From Methylobacterium planeticum (GTDB lineage Bacteria > Pseudomonadota > Alphaproteobacteria > Rhizobiales > Beijerinckiaceae): DNA of 64,000 bases. Every line of letters starts with the position of its first letter. Within the stretch, counting starts at the first letter, position 1. The stretch is from assembly GCF_008806345.1 (NCBI RefSeq), contig NZ_VZZJ01000012.1, positions 86,295 through 150,294 of the forward strand. The letters run 5' to 3'. Under the pieces are notes generated by a model. The model saw nothing but the letters and a program-made list of their open reading frames with translations, did no database searches and was not told the origin of the DNA. Both the position numbers and the translations under genes were made by a program. This document shows, in pieces, positions 1 through 11,257 of the stretch.

Positions 1-1886
1 ATCGCCCGGCGGAAGGCGGTCTGGTTCACGCTGACGCCGGCGCTCTTCTGCACCTCGGCGATGAACTCGCCGAGGACGTCGTCGGCGAGCGCCGTGCGGA
101 AGTTCGACTCGATGGTCTTGTCGGATTGCGAGCCCGCCACGAAGGCCGGCATCGTCGCCCCCGTGACCTTGAACACCGCCCGCGACTCGCCCGCGGCGGC
201 CGAGCCCGCCCTGTCGACGGCGGTCGCGAAGATGCGGTTGACGATGTCGGCGGTGAGGTCGCCCTTCGGCTGGTTGCGGGCGAGGTCGTCCGCGCTCTGC
301 ACGCCGAGGCCGGCCTCCTGCGCCAGGGTTTCCAGGCTCTCGCCCTTGTCGAGGCGCTCGCTCATCTCGCGGCCCTTGGCGGCGAGCCGGCGGGCGATCT
401 CGGCGGATTTCCAGCCGGCCACCACCGCGTCGCGGACCTCGGCCAGGGGCTTGTCGTGCGCGGCGTCGATCCTGGTGATGTCGTACCAGACATAGCCCCC
501 GGCCTTGGTGCGCAGGGGCTCGCTGTCGCCGCCGATGTCGGAGCGGAAGGCGGCCGCGAGGGTGGCGTCCTGGTCCGGGATGCCCTCCACGGCCTTGCCC
601 TGCGGATCCTTGCCCGAGGCGTCGATGGCCGGCACCGACACGAGGGCGAGGTCGCGCTCCCGGGCGATCTCGGCCAGGGGCTTGGCGCCGGCGCGCTGAT
701 CCTCGATGGCGTCGTGGAGGCCGTCGACGCCGTCGCGGGCGCGCTGGAGGGCCAGCGTCCTGCGGATCTCGGGGGCGACTTCCGCGAGGGGCTTCAGGGT
801 CTCGGGCTCGATGCCGGTGACGCGCAGCAGCACCGTGCCGAAGCGGCCCTTCACGGGCTGGCTGACCGCGCCCTGCGCCAGGGCGAAGGCGGCCTCCGCC
901 ACGGCGGGGTCGAACAGCTCGGCCTTGGTCAGGGTGCCGAGGGCGAGGTCCTTGTCGCTGGTGCCGCGCTCGACCGCGACCGCCTCGAAGGGCTTCTCCC
1001 CGGCCTCGACCTGCTTGCGGGCGGCCTCGGCCGCGGCCTCGTCGGGGAAGACGATCTGCTGGATCGTGCGGCGCTCGGGGCTGCCGAAGCGGTCCTTCTG
1101 GCCGTCATAGACCTTGCGCACCGCGTCCTCGCTCACCGCATCGGGCTTGGCGAGGGCCTCGGGGCTCAGCACCAGGAGGTTGATGCCGCGGTACTCGGAG
1201 GCGCGGTAGCTGCCCTTGTTGCCGTCGTAATAGGCCTGGAGGTCCTCCTCGCTCGGCGCCGGGATCTCGCCGGCGGAAGCCGGGGTCAGCATCAGGTAGG
1301 CGGCCGAGCGGCGCTCGGTGGCGTAGCGGTGCACCGCCTCGCGCAGGGCGAGGGGCACGGTGATCTCGGAGGCCACGGCCTCGGCGAGCTGGAGGCGGGC
1401 GATGACGGCGCGCTGCTCGCGCACGAAGGTCGCTTCGCCGAGGCCGGCCCGCTGCAGGGTCTGGTAGAACAGCTGCGGTTCGAACTTGCCCTCCGCGTTC
1501 TGGAAGCTCTTCTCGTCGTGGATCGCCCGCAGCACGGCGGCGTCCGACACGGCGAGGCCGAGGTCGCGGGTCTTCTGGTCGAGAGAGGCCTCCGTCACGA
1601 GCTGCGACAGCACCTGCCGGTCGAGGCCGAGCGCGCGGGCCTGGTCCGGGGTGAGGTTGCGGCGTAGCTGCGTCTGGTAGCGCTGGAGCTGGTTCTGGTA
1701 GGCCGAGCGCACCGCCTCGGCGGAGATCTGGGTCTTGCCCACCGTCGCGACGGCGGTCGACGAGCCGCCGCGGAAGAATTCCTCCACGCCGAAGATCGCC
1801 ACGCCCGCGATCAGCAGGGTGAAGACCACCGTCATCAGGATCTTGCCGAGCCAGTGCTGGCTGGCGTTGCGCATGTTCTGGAGCAT
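1..1886 (-). CDS. PpiD/SurA-type peptidyl-prolyl isomerase (C-terminus cut by window edge)
   Basis: This is a membrane-anchored periplasmic foldase that would help outer-membrane or secreted proteins fold. Reading leftward from the ATG at 1886, the protein starts [17 protein letters not shown], has one membrane segment at about residues 14-33, then a long charged SurA_N-like helical region. A divergent parvulin-like region follows at roughly residues 265-365 (around [20 protein letters not shown]). The reading frame stays open for 628 codons to base 1, so only a few C-terminal residues should be missing. It is divergent from tpiA with about 210 bases between the starts, an arrangement common in Rhizobiales. 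The family assignment is good; the catalytic competence of the parvulin-like part was not judged. Confidence 0.85.
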   Translation of the reverse strand, partial: MLQNMRNASQHWLGKILMTVVFTLLIAGVAIFGVEEFFRGGSSTAVATVGKTQISAEAVRSAYQNQLQRYQTQLRRNLTPDQARALGLDRQVLSQLVTEASLDQKTRDLGLAVSDAAVLRAIHDEKSFQNAEGKFEPQLFYQTLQRAGLGEATFVREQRAVIARLQLAEAVASEITVPLALREAVHRYATERRSAAYLMLTPASAGEIPAPSEEDLQAYYDGNKGSYRASEYRGINLLVLSPEALAKPDAVSEDAVRKVYDGQKDRFGSPERRTIQQIVFPDEAAAEAARKQVEAGEKPFEAVAVERGTSDKDLALGTLTKAELFDPAVAEAAFALAQGAVSQPVKGRFGTVLLRVTGIEPETLKPLAEVAPEIRRTLALQRARDGVDGLHDAIEDQRAGAKPLAEIARERDLALVSVPAIDASGKDPQGKAVEGIPDQDATLAAAFRSDIGGDSEPLRTKAGGYVWYDITRIDAAHDKPLAEVRDAVVAGWKSAEIARRLAAKGREMSERLDKGESLETLAQEAGLGVQSADDLARNQPKGDLTADIVNRIFATAVDRAGSAAAGESRAVFKVTGATMPAFVAGSQSDKTIESNFRTALADDVLGEFIAEVQKSAGVSVNQTAFRRA

Positions 1887-2097
1887 CGAAAGCGCTCTGG
1901 TGCCCGTGTGTGCGGCGCGCGTCCCGGTGAGGCCCGGCGGCACCGTCCGATCAAGGCTGACCGCGATAGACCATCCGGGCCCGCGCGCAAAGGTCGTCCG
2001 CCGCCGCGCCGGTCCCGCTCCGCCGGGCCGCGGGCGTTTGCGCGCCCAAGGTTGCTCTGGTACGCCCCGGGCGACACGCGTAGCGGGTGAGAATCGG

Positions 2098-2859
2098 ATG
2101 ACGAGCTCGGGGCGGCGCCCTCTGGTGGCCGGCAACTGGAAGATGAACGGCACCCGCAGTTCTCTTGCTGTGGTTGAAGCGGTCCGGCAGGGCCTGACGC
2201 CGGAGCTCGCCGCGCGGATCGACGTCCTGATCTGCCCGCCCTCGACCCTGATCGCCTCCTGCGTGGCCGCCGCCTACGGCTCGCCCATCGCGATCGGCGG
2301 GCAGAACCTGCACGCCAAGGAGAGCGGCGCCTTCACGGGCTCGATCTCGGCCGAGATGCTCGCCGATCTGGGAGCCCGCTACGTCATCGTCGGCCATTCC
2401 GAGCGCCGGGCCTATCACCACGAGACCGATGACGGGGTCCACGCCAAGGCGCTCGGCGCCCGGCGCGCGGGCCTGTGCGGCATCATCTGCGTCGGCGAGA
2501 CCCGGGAGGAGCGCGAGCAGGGCCGCGCCCTCGACATCGTCCGCGCCCAGCTCGCCATCGGCGTGCCCAAGGGCGCCGCCGTGGCCGACACCGTGATCGC
2601 CTACGAGCCGGTCTGGGCGATCGGCACCGGGCTGACCCCGACCCCGAAGGACATCGCCGAGGTCCACGCCTCCTTGCGCGAGATGCTCGACAAGCTCGTG
2701 GGCGCGGAGGCCGAGAAGATCCGCATCCTGTACGGCGGCTCGGTCAAGCCCGGCAATGCCCGCGAGCTGATGTCGGTGGAGAACGTCGACGGCGCCCTCG
2801 TGGGCGGGGCCAGCCTCGTGGCCGGGGATTTCCTGGGGATCTGCGCAGCCTACGCGTGA
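2098..2859 (+). CDS. tpiA: Triosephosphate isomerase
   Basis: Cytoplasmic glycolytic/gluconeogenic enzyme interconverting dihydroxyacetone phosphate and glyceraldehyde 3-phosphate. The 253 residues match the usual family length. Asn13 and Lys15 (AGNWKMNG), the electrophilic His100 (VGHSERR) and the catalytic base Glu170 in the signature [11 protein letters not shown] are all present, as is the phosphate-binding YGGSVKPGN loop near the C-terminus. The open frame extends upstream, but the ATG at 2098 gives the family N-terminus ([17 protein letters not shown]). It is followed by secG and pyrG on the same strand, a common alphaproteobacterial order. Confidence 0.97.
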   Translation: MTSSGRRPLVAGNWKMNGTRSSLAVVEAVRQGLTPELAARIDVLICPPSTLIASCVAAAYGSPIAIGGQNLHAKESGAFTGSISAEMLADLGARYVIVGHSERRAYHHETDDGVHAKALGARRAGLCGIICVGETREEREQGRALDIVRAQLAIGVPKGAAVADTVIAYEPVWAIGTGLTPTPKDIAEVHASLREMLDKLVGAEAEKIRILYGGSVKPGNARELMSVENVDGALVGGASLVAGDFLGICAAYA

Positions 2860-3048
2860 GCGGCGGCGGGCTCATGCCGGGCGGGCCGCGTCGCCGCGGC
2901 GCGGTTGGCGGCGGGCCGCATCTGGTGTAATGGCCCGCGTCATAGGCGGCCGGTGGTGTTCAGGCGGCGTTCGCCCGCGATCCCCACCGCCCTCAGCACG
3001 CGCTCGGTCGCCGACCTGCGAATCGCGCGTGCCGTTTCTGGAAATCCG

Positions 3049-3522
3049 ATGCAGACCGTCCTGATCGTCGTCCATCTTTTCATCGTGCTCGCGCTGATCG
3101 CCGTGGTGCTGCTGCAGCGCTCGGAGGGCGGGCTCGGCCTCGGCGGCGGCGGGGGCGGCGGCGTCTCGGGCTTCATGACCGGCCGCGGCCAGGCCAATGC
3201 CCTGACCCGCGCGACCGCGATCCTGGCGGCCCTGTTCTTCGCCACCAGCATGACCCTGGCGGTGATGTCGCACCGCGCCACCGCCCCGAAGTCGATCCTC
3301 GACGGCTCCGGCACCGCGCAGCAGCCGAACAAGCCGGCCAACGCCGACAACCTCCTCGACACGCTGCGGCAGCAGGGCGGCGCCCCGGCGCCGGGGGCCC
3401 CGGCGGCACCCGCCGCCCCGGCGCCGACCGGCCAGGCCCCCGCCGCCCAGGTGCCCACCACGCCGGCGCCGTCTGCCCAGCCGGCCTCGCCCGCCGTGCC
3501 GGACGCCCCGCAGTCGCGCTGA
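3049..3522 (+). CDS. secG: Preprotein translocase subunit SecG
   Basis: Small inner-membrane subunit of the SecYEG translocon. The 157-residue product has two membrane helices (about residues 3-22 and 58-75) separated by the Gly-rich loop typical of SecG (SEGGLGLGGGGGGG, then GFMTGRGQANALTRATAILA). The C-terminal ~60 residues are a Pro/Ala-rich, probably disordered tail, as in many Rhizobiales SecG proteins. The ATG at 3049 was chosen because translation from the upstream open frame would add an Arg-rich extension ahead of the first helix. It sits between tpiA and pyrG. Confidence 0.93.
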   Translation: MQTVLIVVHLFIVLALIAVVLLQRSEGGLGLGGGGGGGVSGFMTGRGQANALTRATAILAALFFATSMTLAVMSHRATAPKSILDGSGTAQQPNKPANADNLLDTLRQQGGAPAPGAPAAPAAPAPTGQAPAAQVPTTPAPSAQPASPAVPDAPQSR

Positions 3523-3659
3523 TGCCCGCGGCCGCCGGACCCTGCCCGGCGGACCGGCCTCCACCATCCCATCAAGGCCGTGATCTCGCGTTGCGCGCTC
3601 CACAAGGATCGCGCGGCGCGGGCATTTTGCGGTTTGGCAAATCCCAGAGCATTCGTTAA

Positions 3660-5300
<1,641 letters not shown>

Positions 5301-5394
5301 GGGGGGAGCCCCCGCCTCTGCGACGCTCGGTCCGGCCCAGCGGCGCCCGGTCCGCCCTACGTTGCGGGCCCGGACGCCCTATCTGACGAGAACC

Positions 5395-5847
5395 GTGACC
5401 GAGATCCTGTTCTACCACATGCAGCGCCAGCCCCTGGAGAAGGTGCTGCCGAACCTCCTCGAGCGCTCCCTCGAGCGGCAATGGCGCGCGGCGATCCAGG
5501 CCGCGAGCGAGGAGCGGCTCCAGGCCCTCGACGATCATCTCTGGACCTACAGCGACGACAGCTTCCTGCCCCACGGCACCGACCGCGACACCGATGCGCC
5601 GACCCAGCCCGTGGTGCTGACGCTGCGGGACGCGAACCCGAACGCGGCCTCGATCCGCTTCCTCGTCGAGGGTGCCGACCTGCCCCCGGACGCGGGCAGC
5701 TACGCGCGCATCTGCATCCTGTTCGACGGAACCGACCAGGAGGCGCTGCTGCGCGCCCGCGAGCAGTGGCGCGAGGCCAAGGAGGGCGGCCACGCGGTCG
5801 CCTACTGGCAGCAGGACGAATCCGGCCGATGGCAGAAGAAGGCGTGA
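5395..5847 (+). CDS. holC: DNA polymerase III subunit chi
   Basis: A chi-like subunit of the DNA polymerase III clamp-loader, expected to link the replisome to SSB. The 150-residue product begins at a GTG (VTEILFYHMQRQPLEKVLP), which gives the family N-terminus (strand followed by the hallmark LE.vLP.LLE segment). An ATG 11 codons upstream would add an unusual basic extension. The C-terminal half contains the conserved ICILFDG segment and ends WQQDESGRWQKKA, as in alphaproteobacterial HolC. It lies 94 bases downstream of pyrG. Confidence 0.9.
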   Translation: MTEILFYHMQRQPLEKVLPNLLERSLERQWRAAIQAASEERLQALDDHLWTYSDDSFLPHGTDRDTDAPTQPVVLTLRDANPNAASIRFLVEGADLPPDAGSYARICILFDGTDQEALLRAREQWREAKEGGHAVAYWQQDESGRWQKKA

Positions 5848-5869
5848 CGCCCCGCCTGGGAGGCACCCG

Positions 5870-7555
5870 ATGAGACATGACGGCAGGTCCACCCCGGGAC
5901 GCGTTCCCGGGTCGCCCGACGGACGGAGCCGCGCCGCGTCCGGCGGGGCGCGACGGGCGCCGCTGGGACGTCTCGCGGCGGCGATCCTGGCGCTCCTCCT
6001 CGCCGCCCCGGGTCCGCTGGCCGCGCAAGGCGCGCCGCAGGCCGGCGCCGGGCCCGCCGCCGAGGCGCGGCGCCCCCCGGAGCGGGGGCCCGAGGGCCGC
6101 AAGCTGCCCCCCGACCAGACCACCGAGCACAGCCTGAGCCTGCCGGACGGGCGCAGTCTCGCCTTCGCGGCGACCGCCGGCAGCCTTCCGCTCGTCGACG
6201 AGGGCGGCAAGCTCCAGGCCGAGATCGCCTTCGTGGCCTATACCCGCCCGGCGAAGGCGGGCGAGGCCCAGCGTCCCATCACCTTCGCGATCAACGGCGG
6301 GCCCGGCGCGTCCTCCGCCTACCTGAACATCGGGGCGATCGGGCCGTGGCGGCTGCCGACGGACGGGGGCAGCATCAGCCCCTCGCGTCCCGTCACCCTG
6401 GTGCCGAACGACGGCACCTGGCTCGACTTCACCGACCTCGTCTTCATCGACCCCGTGGGCACCGGCTACAGCCGGGCGGCGGACGGGGATGCCAAGCGCT
6501 ACTGGTCGGTCGATGCCGACGCCTCGGTCCTGGCCGCCGCCATCGCCCGCTACCTGCGGGTCAACGACCGGATGGGCGCGCCGAAATTCTACGTCGGCGA
6601 GAGCTACGGCGGCTTCCGCGGCCCGCTCATCGCCGGGAAGCTGCAGGAGGATGTCGGGGTCGGGCTCTCCGGCCTCGTCCTGCTGTCGCCCGTCCTCGAT
6701 TTCGGCTGGCTGCAGCCGCCCCGCACCAACCCCTGGGGCCACGTCACCCGGCTCCCGTCCTTCGCGGCCGCCGCGCTGGAGCGGGGCGGGGCCGCCGTCA
6801 ACCGCTCGATGCTGGCGGATGCCGAGAGCTACGCCACCGGGGCCTATCTGGGCGATCTCCTCAAGGGGCCGAACGACGCGGCGGCGGTGGCGCGCCTGAC
6901 CGACCGGGTCTCGGCCCTGACCGGGCTCGATCCCGCCTTCGTGCGCGCCCAGGCGGGGCGCCTCACCGCCCACAGCGTGCAGCGGGAGATCGACCGGGCG
7001 GGGGGCCGGGTCGCGAGCGCCTACGATACCGGCGTCACGGGCTGGGATCCCGACCCGACCGCGCCGCATTCGGGCTTCGAGGACCCGCTCCTCACCGCCA
7101 TCCAGGCGCCCCTCACCAGCGCGATGGTGGAGCTCTACGCCAGGCAGCTGAACTGGCGGGTGACGAACCTGCGCTACGAACTCCTCAACGGCGCGGTGAA
7201 CCGGGGCTGGACCTGGGGCTCGGGCCGCAGCGCCCCGGAGGCGGTGAACGCCCTGCGCGGAGCCCTCGCCCTCGACGGCAACCTGCGGGTGCTCGTGGCC
7301 CATGGCTTCACCGACCTCGTCACGCCCTATTTCGTCTCGAAGCTCCTCATCGACCAGCTCCCGGATTACGGGACGGAGAAGCGGCTGAGCCTCGCCGTCT
7401 ACCCGGGGGGTCACATGTTCTACTCCCGTCCCGAGGCGCGGGCCGCCTTCCAGCGGGACGTCGCCGCCCTCTACGCCTCGGCCCTGAAGGCCCGCACCGC
7501 GATCGAGCCGCGAGCCGGCATCCCGACGCCCGAGCATCCCCGGGACATGCCCTGA
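5870..7555 (+). CDS. Secreted serine carboxypeptidase, peptidase family S10
   Basis: Predicted exported carboxypeptidase of 561 residues. An Arg-rich N-terminus and a hydrophobic core (LAAAILALLLAAPGPLAAQG) form a signal peptide ending near residue 62. The S10 fold is recognisable: NGGPGASS oxyanion segment, nucleophile Ser245 in GESYGG, Asp482 (TDLVTPYF) and His515 in YPGGHMFY. The ATG at 5870 follows GGGAGGCACCCG, a good ribosome-binding site. The gene overlaps the lipoprotein gene at TGATG (7553-7557), suggesting translational coupling. S10 peptidases work at acidic pH in characterised cases; the substrate here is unknown. Confidence 0.92.
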   Translation: MRHDGRSTPGRVPGSPDGRSRAASGGARRAPLGRLAAAILALLLAAPGPLAAQGAPQAGAGPAAEARRPPERGPEGRKLPPDQTTEHSLSLPDGRSLAFAATAGSLPLVDEGGKLQAEIAFVAYTRPAKAGEAQRPITFAINGGPGASSAYLNIGAIGPWRLPTDGGSISPSRPVTLVPNDGTWLDFTDLVFIDPVGTGYSRAADGDAKRYWSVDADASVLAAAIARYLRVNDRMGAPKFYVGESYGGFRGPLIAGKLQEDVGVGLSGLVLLSPVLDFGWLQPPRTNPWGHVTRLPSFAAAALERGGAAVNRSMLADAESYATGAYLGDLLKGPNDAAAVARLTDRVSALTGLDPAFVRAQAGRLTAHSVQREIDRAGGRVASAYDTGVTGWDPDPTAPHSGFEDPLLTAIQAPLTSAMVELYARQLNWRVTNLRYELLNGAVNRGWTWGSGRSAPEAVNALRGALALDGNLRVLVAHGFTDLVTPYFVSKLLIDQLPDYGTEKRLSLAVYPGGHMFYSRPEARAAFQRDVAALYASALKARTAIEPRAGIPTPEHPRDMP

Positions 7556-7986
7556 TGCCCCGTGACGTGAGACCTGCCGCCGCCCGTCGCGCCGCCGCGA
7601 GGGACTTCGTTACGGCATCCCGCTCCCTCGCGGGCCTGATGGTCCCCGCGCTGCTCGGCCTCGCCGCCTGCACCACCACAGAAGAGCGGCCCGCGCCCGC
7701 GGCGGCCGTGGCGGTGAAGCCCGCGCCGGCGCCGGCCGCCCCGACCTTCACGGGCCCGGTCCTGGCGCCGGACGGGACCTGCAACGGCCCCGCGCCGACG
7801 GGCGCCGCCGTGATCCAGACCGGCATCGGCGAGTGCGATCTCGTGCGCCTCAAGGGCAAGCCGCCGACCGACGTCCTCGTCGGCGAGGGCCGCGCCGGGC
7901 GCGAGGTGCAGGTGCTCTACAACGAGCCGGGCGCCAAGGAGCTGTACTTCTTCGTCAACAACCGCCTCGACCGGATCGTGAAGTAG
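7555..7986 (+). CDS. Small lipoprotein
   Basis: A 143-residue predicted lipoprotein. The N-terminus carries a basic stretch, a hydrophobic core and a lipobox ending LAAC at about residue 39, then an Ala/Pro-rich spacer. The mature domain (from FTGPVLAPDGTCNGP) contains the motif TGIGECDLVRLKGKPPTDVLVGEG and ends YFFVNNRLDRIVK. The pattern resembles small periplasmic SmpA/OmlA-like or DUF-type lipoproteins but I cannot name the family. Start and stop overlap with the S10 peptidase indicates an operon. Confidence 0.75.
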   Translation: MPRDVRPAAARRAAARDFVTASRSLAGLMVPALLGLAACTTTEERPAPAAAVAVKPAPAPAAPTFTGPVLAPDGTCNGPAPTGAAVIQTGIGECDLVRLKGKPPTDVLVGEGRAGREVQVLYNEPGAKELYFFVNNRLDRIVK

Positions 7987-8286
7987 CGCCCCGGCGCGAG
8001 GCCGATCGCGACGGTCGTGACCGCCGCCGGATCGGTCGCAGGCTTCGGCCGGCCGGCGGCGCAAATGGTCGCAGGATGGCGGCGGGAGCACCCGTGGTGA
8101 CGGGGGCCGTCGCGGTGGCGGCGAGCGCTGGATGCGGCTCCCACGTTCGGACGCGCTCCGTATTCCGGGGCCCACCGCGTTCAAACACCAGGCCGGCGTC
8201 AGATCCCGGGCTTGCCGCCTCGCTTGCGCGGCCTATCACTCTCCGGGACCGCCCGATCACAGAGTGGCGGCGCCAGGAGGACGTCC

Positions 8287-9597
8287 ATGCGATCTGCTGC
8301 TGTTGCCGCTACCTTCGCGGCTCTCATGACGGGAACGGCCCTCGTGACGACGCTCGGTGCGCCGGTGCGCGCGCAGGGTGCCGCGCCGCCGGCCGAGGCG
8401 ACGAGGACCAAGGCCGACGACCTCGAGAAGCTGCAGGCCTTCCAGAGCACCGGCACCGGCCCCGCCCCCGAGATCCCGCAGACCGGCAAGCGCGCCGATG
8501 CGATCCGGCGCATCCTCACCAAGGTGAAGCTGCCGGAGGGCTTCAAGATCGACCTCTACGCGGTGGTGCCGGACGCTCGCTCGCTCGCGGTGGGGCCGAA
8601 TGCCGGCGTGATCTTCGTCGGCACCCGCAAGACCAAGGTCTACACGGTGACGGACCGGGACAAGGACCGGGTCGCCGATGAGGTGCGGGCCTTCGCGCCC
8701 GGCATCGACTTCAAGGTCCCGAACGGCGTCTGCTTCTCCCGCGACGGCGTGCTGACGGTGGTGGAGCAGAACCGGGTGCTCGCCTTCCCGGCGGCCGAGT
8801 TCTTCTACGAGAATCCCGACGTCGCCGCCGGCATCCTGGTCAAGCAGGGCGAGCTGATCCCGGCCTCCGAGGAGAGCTACAACCACACCGCGCGGGTGTG
8901 CCGCGTCGGGCCGGACGGCAAGACCTACATCGCGCTCGGCCAGCCCTACAACGTGCCGCCCCAGGACAAGCTCGACCTCTACGCCCGCTCGGGCGTCGGC
9001 GGCATCGTCCGGATGGACGCGGACGGCAAGAACCGCGAGGTCTTCGCCACCGGCGTGCGCAATTCGGTGGGGATGGATTTCAACAGCGCCGACAAGGCCC
9101 TGTGGTTCACCGACAACCAGGTCGACGGCATGGGCGACGACCAGCCGCCCGGCGAATTGAACCGGGCCACCAAGGCCGGCGAGAATTTCGGCTTCCCGTG
9201 GTTCGGCGGCGGCCATGTCCGCACCGTCGAGTACAAGGATGCGGCGCCCCCGAAGGACGCGGTGTTCCCGCAGGCCGAGCTGGCGCCGCACGCGGCCGAT
9301 CTCGGCATGACCTTCTACAACGGCAAGATGTTTCCCGAGCGCTACCGCGGCGGCATCTTCACGGCCGAGCACGGATCGTGGAACCGGACGCAGCCGATCG
9401 GCGCCCGCATCATGTTCGTGCCGGTCAACAAGGACGGCAGCGCCGGCCAGCCGCAGCCCTTCGCCGAGGGCTGGCTGACGGGGGACGGCGAGTATCTCGG
9501 CCGGCCCGTCGACGTTGCGGTGCTGCTCGACGGCTCGCTCCTCGTCTCGGACGACACCGCGGGGGCGGTCTACCGCATCTCTTACGAGGGCAAGTAG
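8287..9597 (+). CDS. PQQ-dependent sugar dehydrogenase (sorbosone dehydrogenase-like)
   Basis: Periplasmic soluble beta-propeller oxidoreductase expected to oxidise an aldose or aldehyde with PQQ. The 436-residue product has a signal peptide cleaved near residue 30 (APVRAQG). Propeller signatures are spread through the protein: VGTRKTKVYTV, GVRNSVGMDFN, WFTDNQVDGMGDD, NFGFPWFGGGH, FTAEHGSWNRTQPIG, and DVAVLLDGSLLVSDDTAGAVYRI near the end. The start follows an excellent Shine-Dalgarno (CCAGGAGG). A cytochrome c gene lies 82 bases downstream and probably takes the electrons. The substrate is not deducible from sequence. Confidence 0.88.
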   Translation: MRSAAVAATFAALMTGTALVTTLGAPVRAQGAAPPAEATRTKADDLEKLQAFQSTGTGPAPEIPQTGKRADAIRRILTKVKLPEGFKIDLYAVVPDARSLAVGPNAGVIFVGTRKTKVYTVTDRDKDRVADEVRAFAPGIDFKVPNGVCFSRDGVLTVVEQNRVLAFPAAEFFYENPDVAAGILVKQGELIPASEESYNHTARVCRVGPDGKTYIALGQPYNVPPQDKLDLYARSGVGGIVRMDADGKNREVFATGVRNSVGMDFNSADKALWFTDNQVDGMGDDQPPGELNRATKAGENFGFPWFGGGHVRTVEYKDAAPPKDAVFPQAELAPHAADLGMTFYNGKMFPERYRGGIFTAEHGSWNRTQPIGARIMFVPVNKDGSAGQPQPFAEGWLTGDGEYLGRPVDVAVLLDGSLLVSDDTAGAVYRISYEGK

Positions 9598-9679
9598 CCG
9601 CCGGCCTCCGCCACAGGCGGGCCTCTCCGCGACCGGCGGAGGGGCCCGCCCGAACCCGATGTTCCGAGCGAGGCCCGCG

Positions 9680-10009
9680 ATGCTGCGTTCCGCCTGTCTC
9701 AGTCTCTTCGCCGTCGTGGCCGTCCTGACCGCCACGGCGGCCGAGGCCGGCGACGCCGCGGCCGGCCGCAAGCGGGCCGTCGCCTGCCAGACCTGCCACG
9801 GCATGGACGGCCTGTCGAAGCTGCCCGAGGCGCCCAACATCGCCGGGCAGATCGAGCCCTACCTCGTCAAGGCGCTGACCGAGTACCGGGACGGCACGCG
9901 CCGGAACGAGATCATGAACGTGGTGGCGAAGGAGCTCACGGACGCCGACATCGCCAACCTCGCGGCCTATTACGGCGGCCTGCAGATCGAGGTGCTGCCG
10001 CCGGGCTGA
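9680..10009 (+). CDS. Periplasmic monohaem cytochrome c
   Basis: A 109-residue secreted c-type cytochrome. The signal peptide runs to about residue 23 (LTATAAEA). The haem-binding motif CQTCH gives Cys36, Cys39 and His40, and Met79 in RNEIMNVVAKELTDADI is the likely sixth ligand. The Cyt_c553-like C-terminus (IANLAAYYGGL) is intact. An alternative ATG at 9659 adds seven residues; the downstream start has a better signal-peptide layout. Its position immediately after the PQQ dehydrogenase gene points to a partner role. Confidence 0.88.
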   Translation: MLRSACLSLFAVVAVLTATAAEAGDAAAGRKRAVACQTCHGMDGLSKLPEAPNIAGQIEPYLVKALTEYRDGTRRNEIMNVVAKELTDADIANLAAYYGGLQIEVLPPG

Positions 10010-10015
10010 GGCTGA

Positions 10016-10107
10016 GGCGCGCCGGAACACGCGTTTCGGGCGCGCAGGAGCACGCGCCTGAGGCGCGCAGGAGCAAGCGCTTCAGGCGCGCCGGAGCAAG
10101 CGCTTGG
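10016..10107. repeat. Tandem ~23-bp repeat, four degenerate copies
   Basis: Four degenerate copies of a unit close to GGCGCGCaGGAGCaaGCGCtT lie end to end, starting at about 10016, 10038, 10062 and 10085. They fill the gap between the convergent cytochrome c and acyltransferase genes, and the last copies encode the C-terminal residues (AKRLLRRA) of the acyltransferase. The GC-rich self-complementary cores (GGCGCGCC) could form hairpins and act as a bidirectional transcription end. Confidence 0.7.
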
Positions 10108-11257
10108 CCTCGGCGCGCGCCTCGTGCTCGAACCGGGCGAGCCGCAGCCGCCGATCCAGCGAGAGCGCGCCGCCGGGCGGCACCGCGATGATCTCCGCGA
10201 TGGTCTCGCGCTCGCGGTAGAGGCTCTCCAGCGCCGAGCCCGCGAGCGTCGCGGAATCGAGGCGCTCGGCGAAGCCCGTCCGGTGCATCGCCTCGATGAT
10301 CCGCGCCTCGAGCAGCAGCCCCGGCGCGCTCGCCCGCTGGGTCTCGTCATAGGCGGTCTTGAGAAGCGTCGCGGTGCCGCCCGCGACGAGCGCGAGGCTG
10401 ACGGCGACCGGGCGCCCGTCGAGGCGCAGGAGGTCGGCCCGCGGGGTGACGGGCCCTTCCGTCCTGGTCGGATTTCGGCCGGTGACGGGAAGCTCGGTCC
10501 GCCCGAACAACCCGCGGGCGAGCGCCGCGCCCTCCGGCCGGCTGGCCATGGCGGTGCCGGCGGCTCCCTTCCAGCCGGCACGCTCGAGGGTGAGGAACGC
10601 CTCGACGGCCGCCGCGAGGGCCGGCCCTTCGGTTGCCGTCTCGAAGGTGACGTGGCCGACCTCCGCGAGGCGCCGTTCCCGGCGCCGGAGGTCCTTGAAC
10701 CGCGCGCGGTGCGGATGGCCGTCGAGGAAGGCCGCGTGGCTGGCCCGGCGGTCGAGGATTGGGCGCTCGAACGCGGCGACGCTGCCGCAGGCCCAGCCGG
10801 CCGCCCGCATCGCGGCGAGGAGGCCCTGCCCGAGGGGGCTCCCGGCCGGCAGGAGGGGCCAGCGCCACGCCCGCCCGCCCGAGGCCTCGCCGAGGCCCGC
10901 GACCAGGGCCGACAGGGTCTCTGGGAGGTCGGCCTCGCGCGCCACCAGGGGCGGCGTCGCGGTCACGAGGGGCGACAGGAACGGTCGTGCCACCTGGCCG
11001 CCGAGGCCGCAGAGGTCGCGGCGCAGCCGGTAGGGCAGGGCGGCGACGAGGCGCCCCGCCCGCCGCACGGTGACGAGCCGGAGGTCCGCGGGGGCGAGCC
11101 CGGCCGCCATGTGGGCCGTGAGGACGTGGCGGCTGAAATGCGGGTGCGGCTCACGGGAGCGCGCGACGAGGTCGTCCCAGGCCTCCGGCTCGCGGGCGAG
11201 ACTCCGCGCCTCGACGAGGGCGACCGCATCCGGGTTCGGGCTGCGCAGCGCGATCAT
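10082..11257 (-). CDS. FemAB/GNAT-fold acyltransferase, probable cell-surface glycan modification
   Basis: A 391-residue protein of the GNAT-fold acetyltransferase family often annotated as cellulose/EPS biosynthesis CelD-like or FemAB-like. Recognisable segments are HPHFSRHVLTAH in the N-terminal half, the RFKDLRRRERRLAEVG basic helix, FLTLERAGWKGAAGTAM, and KTAYDETQRASAPGLLLEARII followed by ERLDSATLAGSALESLYRER, which is the second GNAT subdomain. The start ATG (11257) overlaps the stop of the upstream flippase by four bases (ATGA). The pairing with a flippase suggests acylation of a polysaccharide or lipid-linked glycan; the acceptor is unknown. Confidence 0.8.
   Translation of the reverse strand: MIALRSPNPDAVALVEARSLAREPEAWDDLVARSREPHPHFSRHVLTAHMAAGLAPADLRLVTVRRAGRLVAALPYRLRRDLCGLGGQVARPFLSPLVTATPPLVAREADLPETLSALVAGLGEASGGRAWRWPLLPAGSPLGQGLLAAMRAAGWACGSVAAFERPILDRRASHAAFLDGHPHRARFKDLRRRERRLAEVGHVTFETATEGPALAAAVEAFLTLERAGWKGAAGTAMASRPEGAALARGLFGRTELPVTGRNPTRTEGPVTPRADLLRLDGRPVAVSLALVAGGTATLLKTAYDETQRASAPGLLLEARIIEAMHRTGFAERLDSATLAGSALESLYRERETIAEIIAVPPGGALSLDRRLRLARFEHEARAEAKRLLRRA

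Noticed and set aside
2905..3048. Longer SecG starting at 2905
   Set aside because: Would prepend an Arg-rich segment before the first membrane helix; the ATG at 3049 gives the family N-terminus.
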